DNA from: Saccharina japonica
Lineage: Eukaryota; Sar; Phaeophyceae; Laminariales; Laminariaceae
Direction of reading: 5' to 3'
NCBI GenBank assembly: GCA_008828725.1
Contig: MEHQ01001197.1
Location: 1-64,000, forward strand
DNA length: 64,000 bases
Position 1 is the stretch's first letter. Each line of letters opens with the position of its first letter. Under the pieces are notes generated by a model, which ran no database searches, was not told the DNA's origin, and saw only the letters and a program-made list of their open reading frames with translations. Made by a program: the position numbers and the translations under genes. Shown here one piece after another: positions 31,901-43,900 of this stretch.

Positions 31901-34900
31901 CCACTCGCTGCGTGAGCTAGACAACCAGGGTACCGTTTTTTTTTGTTATTTTTTTTGGCGGTCACCAAAGCTGGCGGTCGAGTAGATCATTTGTGCGGGG
32001 TGGAGAACCTTTGTTCCGCACAAGGGGAATGGTCGTATCACGTAGTGTTAATATGGTAAGGCGTCCGCGAGGCAGTTACATAGTAAAACCCATTGCTGTC
32101 TCCGGAAGTGGCCACACCAGAAATTAAATTAACTCATTGAAGCTGTCGTCCATATGCAAGTCCGCCTCAGAGGCGGTTCTTAGCAGGATGCAGCTCACCC
32201 TCCATGCGACTCGCCCAATACCTCACGGCGTTTCGCGCTTGGTGCAAGCAATGTCTGCCTGGTTGGTGAAAACCCAACGCGCTCCGTCCTGGCATTGTAG
32301 GGATGCGAGGGTCTATGGTCATATGACTACGGCCGTGCACAACATGAGTACACCCCCCCCCCCCCTGGTACTCTCCTGGCAGCATCAAAAGGTGCCTAGT
32401 ATCCCGGCTTCCTGTATCACCCCCCTTTTACTGCCTGGGCGAGTGTGCCAAGCGTACCAACTATTACCTATCGTGCTGTCATCACCCGCGTCAATATGAC
32501 CCCCTCTGCGAGAAACCACCCCCCGAGGAAGAACAAACCGAACCTTCAACGAACATGCCCATTCATTATCACACCGTTTTCGTTGGACAGCGTACCACTC
32601 GACCACGATGAATCGACCACGATCAAATCACCCCCCCCTGGGGATGAAGCGAAAAACAAAAAGAGAAACGAGGAGTAGATATCACCCTGGGTAGTTCGTT
32701 ACGTCCATTTGCAGTAAAGCGCGTCCATATGCCGTAAAGCTCGGGGTGCAACACTATGGTGCCTTTGTTTTCTTGGTGCTTGATCATTGACCACGCGCCC
32801 TTCGAGACAGAGACCGTTTCCTACCCTTATGATAGCGTCAATATCCTCGGGCTCGTTTACCGTCTTTCCATATTATATACATAGACACGTTTGGCTTAAT
32901 CTTACGATATCCCTCCTATTCGACCGCCAGTGCAAAATCTCATAATCCCAGCGGGGGGGGGGGTGAGGAGCTGCGTTCAAGCGGACAGCAGGAGGCGTGC
33001 CCGCTTGGAGAAGGCAAGAGATCACGCGAACACCATGGTGCGCGACGAAACAGCTTGGTTCTTCGCATGGGTTGGATTTTGTAGGTGCGCATAGGTTGGG
33101 GGGGGGGGTGCGGGATGTCAAGAGCAGAAAAGCCCTTCCCCGCTTGCACCTGTGGTGCAAATTGTGGAAGTACTCAACAAAGCAATAATCAACAGCAAAG
33201 CTGTCAAGTGACAGCAGTTTTGGGCGTCACCGAGTCACACATTTAGGAGATTCCACACTAAAACTATTACAGGGGACCATAGTAAATAGGACCAAATGTT
33301 GTTAGTAAAAATAGATAGATATATAGGTATTTGGGTGTACCGTAGGTCCTACTTACTATTAGTATGGTCCCCCATAATAGTTTATTGAAGTTTCTTACTA
33401 GACCGCCGACCGCCCCATGCCTAAACTGCCTTCTCCTGACATACTTCGTACTTGGACAATACCGCTCTGTCTGTAAACTTGAGGAGCATTTAGTTACAGT
33501 ATTTATATATGAATACCAACGCGGCCGTTACATTCCGGGTACAGTAGCAAGAGTGTGGTATATAGCAACATACAAAGTATTCATACGGTACGCGTAAAAA
33601 AACAGAAAAAAAGCGCAGAGTCACCATCGGTCCCGTAATGCCCGGAAGAAGCATGGACGCCCGCATGCATTCCGTCAGCTCCCTCAGCGTCTTGAAGTGC
33701 CCGCCCTTGCTGCTCAATACCACAGCTTTCTTGGAGGCAACGCCGCTCGCGATCACATGCAGAGGCTTGGTGGGGGTGGGCGTAGCGGCGGGCGGAGGAA
33801 GCGCGACATGACATAATGGATTGCTTGCGCATACATGACACAATAGTGGACCGGGGGTGTGTGACTGCTTCAACTCGTGTCGAGTGTAAACTAGACAGCT
33901 ACAAAATATCTGTATTGTTATATTATTGGGTTATACATACCAGGCACAGCAGGCGCTGACGATTGCGTGTACGTAGTGCATTCGATGTCGGCCGATGTAC
34001 AAAATGCGGCGAAATTGTAAATGGCACCAGCGTGTGAGGTCGCGAGAACTATCTATAATACCAATTTTTTACTATGAATATTAAGTTGGACAGTCCAACT
34101 TGTTAGGGTGAGCGAACAAAGGGTTGCCTCCCGCTTAATGTCACCCTCCCGCCGTATTCTGCATTCCATCGCTCTCTTGAACACGTCGATAACACGCAAG
34201 CGTCGACCTCCTACCATAATAGATATCTTCCTCCTCCTCTCGAACAACACAGCGTGCTTCACAAGTCCACAGCTACCTCGGCGCAGCCTCTGACAGAGTC
34301 AGTCTCCCGCAGAGACAGCCTATATGTACGGCACCACAGTCCAATAGGTTATGAGCCTCGGACGATATCATACCGCTTTACCGTGGATTTACTCGCCGCC
34401 TATCTCAATTTTGGGACAGACTCCGATACAGTCGACTAGAAGCGAAGGGGGGCGTGTTGTTGTGTGCATTGCGAACTCGATGGGAGTGCCCCTCTCTCCA
34501 CCATCGAAGGACTCAAGGTTGGCCCAGACTCTCGTCCGAACCACCCCGCTCTAAAGTCGGCCGCCCTGAAGTACCTACCTGCGTTGCCTGCTTTTTCCAG
34601 AACATGTCCCAGTCCAAAGGTCGCTGCTGTTCCACCACGTCGCGCAGTAGGTAGTCTAGCTTGAGCACCGGGGACCCCCATTTCTGCGAAACATTGTTTG
34701 ACGAAAAACAAATGCAGTTGCTTAGAGATAAAAGAACAGCCGCCAAGTTTACGCCAGAGTTGATAATTGGCTATATTGATCCTTTGACAAGGACACCCTT
34801 AAGGCGTGCGTGCACACGCCTGAGTTTTACTCGTAGTTGACGTGTCATACCAAAACTTCCTTCAAGGTTGACGTTGCGCTAGATATTAGGCGCCTCGTTT

Positions 34901-37900
34901 CGTACAGCCGGGGGAGCAGGATTTGTTCGGGCAGTTTCTATCGAGCGCACGGCGCTGCAATATATCATACTAAAGCTTTTACTTGCAAATAATTTTCGGA
35001 AAATCGCGACCCAAGTATATTCCGGTCCTTCGTTTACCCTAAGTCTCTACTTCGGTATATCCTACGTAAGCATATACTTCGTACATATAGACCTGTTCAG
35101 CACCCGAACGACAGCACACAACGTCCCGCCAAGACTAAAAAGAGAAATAAAAAATCAGATAGGATAGCTGTCGCTAGGAACTTGCGCAGCGAGTAGTGTA
35201 TTTGTACCTGTCGTCAACTTGTGTGCGTTGGTTGAGGATTTGGATAATCGCATACGTGCATAGTGAAATTGACCAATATTGGTCGGCAGTCGTAGAACCC
35301 GGTTTCAGCCAGCTCGAAAGGGGTCCCTACTTTTTGGCGAGGTGAAAATAAGAAACTCGTATTCGCACGTAACCAAAATCGAGAGGGCGGCGAGGCGATA
35401 GACATGCATGCGATACGGATCGAAACCCCCTGCAGTCGCGCGCATAATAGCCATCTGCCAAACCGTTTTCGGGTACCCGACACTATTGTTATCCTGCCTC
35501 ACGCGCTCTGCACCTCTCTAACGAGCTCCTTAACCCCCCTCCATCTCGTCACCACAGTCCCAACCAGCCCCAGCCCCATCGCGCGGAAGACTTGTCTTCT
35601 CAGCAGCGGCGTACGAAACAAACGCCAGCGGAGAGGTAAAACGAGGGTGTGTAGGGTCAACGGAAGCGGCATTCGAGGGAGAGGGTGGGGGGGGGGGGGG
35701 TGTACTCATGTTGTGCACGGCCGTAGTCATATGACCATAGACCCTCGCATCCCTACAATGCCGGGACGGAGAGCGTTGGGTTTTCACCAACCAGGCAGAC
35801 ATTGCTTGCACCAAGCGCGAAGCGCCGTGAGGTATTGGGCGAGTCGGGGGGGGGGGGGGCGTACTCATTTGTTGCTTGCCTTAGTCATTTGACCATTGAC
35901 CACGCATCCCTTTCGAGACGGAGCACCGTTCCTACTCCTAATAGAGACACCTCCAACACTTGGGCGCTCATTACGTTGTTTCCATATATTACAGAGAAAC
36001 CTTTTGCTAATCTTATCCCCTTCCTGTTTCGCCGCCTGTGGCCACCATCTATCTCCTAAGATAGCGATCGTTTTCTCGCTACTATTTAGTGTACCAAACT
36101 GCTCCATGTCACACTCGTCTATTTTCCTCATCTCCTCCTCTAGCACATCCCTTTCCTCCTTGAACCTTTCACATTCTCCCACTATGTGAACTCTACTCTC
36201 TATGGCTTTGCCACATGGGCACATTCGTGCATCTACTTCCTCCTCCTCCCGGCTACTGGTATACCTCCTTCTTTCTGGCAGGTCCAGGTCCCCTACACGA
36301 AATCGCAGTTTCAGCTTTTTCGCGAAGTCCATTGGGCCGTGCAGATAGGGGGCAAGAGCACTATATAGCGAGTCATAGTCTAGGCACCCACCACCACGTT
36401 CACATGCTTAAGGCCATCTATGACACGAGAATAAAAGCTGTGCCTGAAGCGCTCACCGGTACGTGTTGTTGATCTCACATTAGGTCATTATAGTCATATT
36501 ATGTACCAGGTATCAGTACCAGGTAGTCCGTGGTGAATAAAACGAACGAGGAATCTACCAAAATCTAGTCTATACAGATAGGTAGGAAAATAGAATCAAG
36601 CAAAACTCAGTCGGTGTACCAGGATGACAGCCCGGTCCCACGACCTACCGTCCTATCGTACAAACACAAAACATATAAACGATATATTTCCACGTATATA
36701 TACACCAAATACATAACTATGATATAACTATGATATACCAAGCCAGGTATATCATACGAGAGCGCTTATCTGCGGTGATTTACCTGGTGTCGATGAAGTG
36801 CCGCCCGGTTCCCGTGAGTGTGTCGTAGTACACGCTGCACCCCATCCTCGGCATCCCCTCCTGGGCGCCGCGTGACGTGATCAAAACAGGATGTCGATAA
36901 GACAGGCGTCACCGGAATGTTGATAAGAGATGGCCGGGGCGTGAAGCAGGTGCGTTGAGGGTGTACCGATATGTATTACGAGTAGCATGGGTCCTCGCCT
37001 TCGCAATTTGATCGTTATCCATGAAACAGTAATACCAGTGTTTTTTTGTGCCAGTTAACGGTATAAAGGAAACTCCGCCGAACAAAACAACACCTTAAAT
37101 CTTCAGCGCTGCGCCGCTGTACCGTCATCTACCTCAGGCTGGTTATATTTAACCAAGGTTTTTCGTGGCCGAACCGCGGTGCGAATGTTAGTATTGGATA
37201 ATTGAACGGTGCGGTGCGGTGCGGCGTGCGGATTTTGGTTTTTGAATTTCATACGGTGCGGTGCGGTGCGGTGCAGTGTGAAATCGGTAAAACTCGCACC
37301 CCAACGTGCGGTGCAGTGTGAAATCGGTAAAACCCGCACCCCATCGTACCCGCACCGTAGAAACCACTTGGTTTTGAAGAGCCTAAAGTCGTTGTCACTG
37401 TTATTTTTTTTTAGAGAGTCGAACGGTACGGTTCGGTACGGATTTTGTTTGTGAATCGCACCGCACCGTGAGAAAAAAAACACAGATTAAAAAGCTGTTG
37501 GTTCCAACAGTTTTTTAATGGCGCAGCGCTCACCCCTCCTTGGCGTTCAGAACACCGAAATATACGCCCATTGTGAGGTCGGACTACTAGAAATCCCTAT
37601 ACACGTAACCTGGTTTTGATGTTTTGATCGTGCTTCTTTTTATCCGACAATCCGAAACATTATAGAATACTCCAGGAAACGTCCTATCGAAGTACTTGTA
37701 AATCCCTACTGGAGACCCATAGGGCCCGAGCAGCGCTAACCCCGTCAACGTTAGACCTAAAAACAAAACAGCGTATCATATATACGTCCCAACGAGCAAC
37801 AGAGCAACAACGCAACGACAGGTATAAAACATAGTATCATACACGTGGTGTGGGGTACAGTATGTGCATGTTATATCATATAAAATGTAATGCCAGGTAT

Positions 37901-40900
37901 ACTTGATACACCCGGCGCGTTACCTACTGAAGATTGTGGCTATAGATTCAACACGACAACGCAGTTGAGGTCGTCCGCCGCTGGCCAGAAACAATCCAAA
38001 AAGTGCAGGTGCAATGGTGTGCGCAGCAGCGCCGGGCATCCTAAGCAAGCGGCAGGCCCAAGGACCTCGACGCGCCTGATAGTAGCCGAAGGGCCTCGTA
38101 TATATATGTTTTCAAGTTGAGTACACTTGAAGTACTGCTACTTACTGTATGCAACCAATCAATCGCCTCTCACACATCGATATATAGCTATTTCGGTGCT
38201 GATGCTCGCCGCTGTGTCCATATTCCGTGACAAAGCGGCAAGCAGCCGAACCGAAACGAGGTGCGACACCTTGCAACGCTTATTGCAATAGTGCATGCAG
38301 TGTACGTAGTGAGATAGTGTCCGCCGACACGCTCGCATTACCCCCTCCTAATCTTCAGGACCACGGCTTATTACGCTCGCATCCGAATGCCAAAGGGCCA
38401 CGACGTGCTGAGCAAACACGTTATCATACCCGGTACCATCAGTAGTACTCGCAAAGTCATGGTATACAAGCGATAGCACAGCAGTAGTATACCAGGTATC
38501 ATACACGTAAAATCTACACTCATGCTGTGACGGTACACACTAACGTAGAAACTGCATGCGTACGCGTACGTAGGTTGAGCATGCATGCACCCAGGGCGTT
38601 CCAACAAGACAACTGACCCCAAGCTGTTCAGTGGTTGTGTGTAGAAGGAGGAGGTATCGTGCCATACTAGCTTCCGGGGATGCTCTCACATCTCACACGA
38701 CCAAAGCGTCCCTCGTATGTATGTATTGCCATTTTGACATGCAGTAAACAGTAACTACATCAGTAACTACATCATACGTAGACTATTACGGGAAACCATA
38801 GTAAATAGGACCTATAGGGATACCAGGTCCCCTTCCCCTAGATAGTACCACCTCATTACACACAAGTTCAAGGTCACCAGAGGTTCCTCACTCCGTTCCG
38901 TGAAGGCCCGAGACACTAACCCACCTCGGTGTGTCCTCCACACCACAACCACACTAGAGATAACCTGCCAGGGGCTCCGCCCCACATTGGCGTCGTCGGC
39001 TTGGTATATTTCATCGGTGTTGGTGCGCAGCACGCGACGTTAGCAATAACTGTCAGCGCTGCTGTACGGAACAAATTGAAGAACATTCTGCTCGTATACT
39101 TTTTTACCAGCTCCATGAGCAATCCGGGTTCCCATCGTTCTCATGAGGAGGAAGAGCATCCCTCTGCCACGAGGAGGAAGAGCATTCCCCTGCCGAGCAG
39201 TAAACCAGTACGAGTCGCCCGAGAAGAGGAAGCAGGAGGTGGCGACGGTCGCGAGGTCGTTGGGCCGAATGGGTCGCTACGCTGTGCGCGGTCGGTGGAC
39301 TCCTGCATACTAGTGCAGTACGGACCTAAGCGTTGTCGCTCTAACGACTCTGGGGTCAACCCCTCTCGAAGATACCAATTTTCAGAGCTTCAAACTCGGA
39401 GACTCCGGTACGGTCCGCTTGGCGACGGAAGTTACTGAATTTGTCGCGGTGCTTATTGACAAAGGACGTGACAGAGTCAGTATCCGTGATTTCCATTGTG
39501 ACAATGTCTTCGACCGAACGCGCTACGGCATCAGCGGAAAAGTACGTCGATCCAAAGGCCAACTTACCCTCTGACCATGACGTCGGGACAGACCTTGCCT
39601 CATTGTCGGGAAGAAACTTGTGGTCGGCGCTACGCCGCCACGGGACGAGACCAGACATCAGTTGCGTGTGGAACACAATTGCTTCATCCTTCAAGACGTA
39701 AAGGGAAAAATGCATCTTCGTCAATCACATCTTCTGTCATCCAATCGAAAGAGGTATTGTCACCTCCACCCATGTTTTTCGAAAGAGTTTGTAATACACG
39801 TATTACGGGCAAGGACCATAGTAAATACTAGTAAATAGGACCTAGGGTAAAGACAAAAACCTATATATTTACCTATTTTTAGTAACAATATTTGGTCCTA
39901 TTAACTATGGTCCTCCGTAATAGATGCAAGTGAAGCCGGAGTCGGTGCATTCTTAGCCCAAAACGCACGAAGACAAAATCCAGTTGTACATCGGATTTGC
40001 ACACCATTATTGCCTATTTCAGTAAACGATTTAGGAAAGGTCAAAGACACTACTCAGCAACGATGAAAGAATTTTGTGGACTTGTTTTCGCTCTACAACA
40101 TTGCCGGCCGTATATTTGGGGTAGACATTTCAAATTCGTCACCGATCACGCAGCTCTCACCCACCTGTATTACATGCAAGACACGTCCAACATGTTAGCC
40201 CGTTGGGCTATTGCTTTGCAAGGTTTCGATTTTACCGTCGAACACAAGCCAGGAAAAGTACACGTTGTATATACCAGACGCGTTATCCCGCTTGTTCGGT
40301 AATGTTTCAGAGGGTACTCACGTCAAAACATCCATCTGTTACTGATGTGTTGCAGTCGCAACCTTCTGTAAGCTAGCCTCTATCTGTCGTAATGTACCTG
40401 ATGATGGATTACCGTACCACCCACCATCACCACGTGCAAACACACCAAAAGGCATGCGTTTGAAACAGTACTTGCCTTTCTCAGTCACAAGTTTTATTTG
40501 GGCAGCCACGTACGAACGCAGGTGATGGTTATTTTGTATCACCCTGGCCCCGAATGGTATTGCTCATACCAAGTACACCTATTATCAGCAGTGTTAATCA
40601 ACATGTTTCTGCTTGGACCGTTTCACGTACTCGTGAAACCGACGTTTGTTTGCTTGCGCCGTGCAGCGGGTGATCGATGGTTGATTGAGTGTACACCAAC
40701 AACGTGCGTTTGTATACCGGCTTAATACTATTGAGACAGCCAGTGCTACGTACGTCTCAATAATGCCGTCACACCATGATTCATTGAGGCAATCCCCATT
40801 GCTGTACGTAGAGCAAAGTAGGGATGCCAGACCCATGTAAAGCCTTCATGAAGTCACTAGAAGTGCCAAGCTGTCCACACTTCTCGTGAGAGGGTCTAAT

Positions 40901-43900
40901 ACACAGTGCTGCGTGGCCCGTGTCGCAATTGATACGGCAAGCGATGTTCCATGTATAGCGTCCCCTTTCATCGAACGCCACCCAGCCTCCACCACAACCA
41001 CACTAGAGAGAACCTGCCAGGGGCTCCGCCCCACACCTACGGTACACACAAAAACCTATACATTTTCCTATTTTTCCGAACAATATTTGGTCCCCTATTT
41101 ACTTTTTTGTTTTTTAATCCTCCGGCGGATGGGTAAAAATAAAGCTTACGCCCTCCACACTTCCACATCTCCTATTAACTGTGGTCCTCCGTAGTACGTA
41201 CCAAATATCAATGCTCCGTGAAGATATTGATGCACTTCGTACACAGCAGCATTGGCGACAAGTGACAAATGACTCAACAGGTTAAATCTCAAAACCTCAC
41301 ATGTCCTGGCATGAGGGACGGAGTTCTGACACTCGGCGGGTCCAAAACCTCTTTCTCGTTTCTCGTGCTGCTGAAAGCGCGAAATCGTGAGTTTAAGCAA
41401 ACTCAAAGTTCCGAGAAAAATGGACGAGCAGTGGAAGTTCTGAATCTACTTGGATGCGCGAACTGGGGGGGTGGGAAGACACCTGTGACCTGTGGCCTTG
41501 GATTGTCCAGAACATTGTAGAGTGTAAAAACTCGTGCGAGCTGAGCTGGACACTAACAAGCAGTGACGAAGAATCGACGATGTTGGGGGTGAAAAGGGTT
41601 TGGCGCAATAATTTTCGTCGAACAAGTTGGTCGATTTGGTTTCGTTGAAAATGTGCACAACGGCGGCAATCGATTCCTTTGCCCATTTCCGCTTTAGAAA
41701 CCGGCGGACACCATTATAGGAGTGGAGATGTACGTACGGACATACGAGTGCGTTTCGTTCGAAAATTGACAGATTTTGTAGAACACTACAAAACCTACAC
41801 ACCCCGGAGTACGCGCGTTCGAAGTATCGCTATTAATAGTACGTAGCACACCAATCTTAAGCTTGCAAAAACGAGTTTCGAGAAAACAAAACGATATCAC
41901 AGCCGATGCTTTTTTTTATGTTCGAATATGCTCCGTATACGCACCTGGAAGGCGTTCGTGTATCGATCGGTATTTTGAACGCCAAGAAACGGTGAATCCA
42001 ACACCAATAAACGGTAAAAACCAACCCGAGTAGTTACGAATCGGTGTACCGTAAGGTTTGTGGCCAGATCACGGTACACCGGCGCCTTGGCCAATGAATT
42101 AGCACTGCCGAAAAAGGTGCTTCCTGTGGCGTGTTTCCCCTAAATACCGTCACACTGGCTAGAAACACCTCTGGTATACCGTTTTCTGGGTAATTCCTTT
42201 TTGACGTTATGGCTTACAATAGCGTGAAATATACAAGATAAACACCTCTCGACATAGAGACAACGAAGCGCGCACGCGCCATGCATATCGAGCTTGCAAA
42301 AAAAAAATCGAGCACCACACGGAATGTCTGGGACGGCCGCAAGAACCCCACGCACAGCAAAGACAAACAACAGAGGTCGTGGCGAATGGCACTGCCCTGC
42401 CTGCGCACCTGCCCTGCGATCGCGTAAGCTCCGACCAGGCTTCCCGCCGACGATCCGTAGACAGCATCAAACGAATCCATGAGCCCAAAGGTGGAGACCG
42501 CCGCGATCATGCCAGCCGACACGCAGCCGCGCATGCCTCCACCCTCAATAGCTAGTCCGACCTTGGTGCGAACAGCAGTCAGCAGAGAGTCAAGCGCAGT
42601 CGACAATCGGCGGTGTTGATTAATTGATAGGTCACTCGTGGTGCACGGCAAATATGCTACTGGTATACAGTACAGGACACCTAAAAAGAAACAGGAAATA
42701 GGATCCGGGCTTGATTTCTTATTTGAGAATGGGTGTGTTCTACACTAACTTCAGTATAACGACTCTCGAATTTCCTATTTCGCTTCAAATCTCAGCCTGC
42801 CTTTCTTATTGCTCGTTTTTTATTGGGTTGTCCTGTACTGTAGAAGACCACGGTTTTCCCCTTCGACTGACCGCCCCTTCATACTAAAACCGGTACATTA
42901 AGGCCGGAATAGGCCTTGACGCGAGCGCAAAGAGCGGTTTCGCTATTATATTATATACTCCTTAGTACCAGTTAGCATAGTTGGTGCACAGCAGGTTCAA
43001 CGAGGGAAGAAAGGGCTGATCCGTTCTCGCGATAAAAAATGCAAGGCATGTACAGTATTGGGGAGGGGGGAGAAAAGCCTGCTATGTGGCCCCGGATCTG
43101 AGTTATGACTATTAATTGAAGGGAGCAGGAGCAAAGAGGGCAAAGATAGTGTCATGGCACGGGGAAAAGAAAAAGAAAAAAACAGAGTCAAGCGCAATCA
43201 AAATTCGACGGCGTTAGCTAGGGCCACGAAAGTGCTCCCTGCAGCCCACCGAACGCGTGGTTTTAATCCGAGTCGGAGATGAGACTGTATATCACAAATG
43301 TTTGATCATTCGCACTGCTGGTTGTGTCTGGTGTGGTGATCGGGTCGAGACTGCCCGCCGGAAATTCAGCTTTAGATCCCACGACTGCCCATTGTGCCAT
43401 TCAGCAATTTGTGCTGGCTACTCAATAGAGGCATCAATTGTGCCATTCAGCAATCTGTGCTGGCTACTCTATAGAGGCATCACAACGTCGTGGCGACATG
43501 TGAAATCAGAGGCCTGTGCTCACGTTCGCAAAACGTACGACCAGATCATGGAGTAACATAACATACACCCCTATCAATACAAGGTACTACTACTCTGGGC
43601 GGACTTATATAAGGGCCATTTTTTGCTGGTATTTATATACCAACGGTCCTTACATTTCCGCCCAGAGTGGTATTTATCATATCATACATACGCAAAACAA
43701 TGTATAAAATGCAGGGAACAACACCACTGACTGCCGTAACCAACACCCAATTCCACCAACACCCAATACCACCAACACTAGCAACGCTATGAATACCACT
43801 ACCACCAACACCAACACCCACACCAACATACCAACATACCACCACCACCACCACCACCACCACCACCAACAGCACCAACACCAACACCAACACCAACCAC

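Larger units (their letters stand above)
27969..39276. repeat. Segmental duplication 2, copy A
   Basis: Direct copy of 53371-63900. Homology starts at CAGGTGAGCCACCACTCACT and ends at GGGCCGAATGGGTCG. It carries patatin exons 3-10 and all their introns. The main difference is about 0.9 kb at 31859-32760 (with the full-length SINE) that copy B lacks. Confidence 0.95.

Noticed and set aside
32970-33140. Minus-strand frame beginning VQAGKGFSALDIPH after CACCACAG as the missing patatin exon
   Set aside because: Phase at the acceptor fits, but the frame crosses a long C/G run of uncertain length and shows no patatin motif.
35214-35483. Minus-strand frame with TPFELAETGFYDCRP as a patatin exon
   Set aside because: It overlaps no family motif, while the adjoining stretch 35514-35598 fits the family and the phases better.
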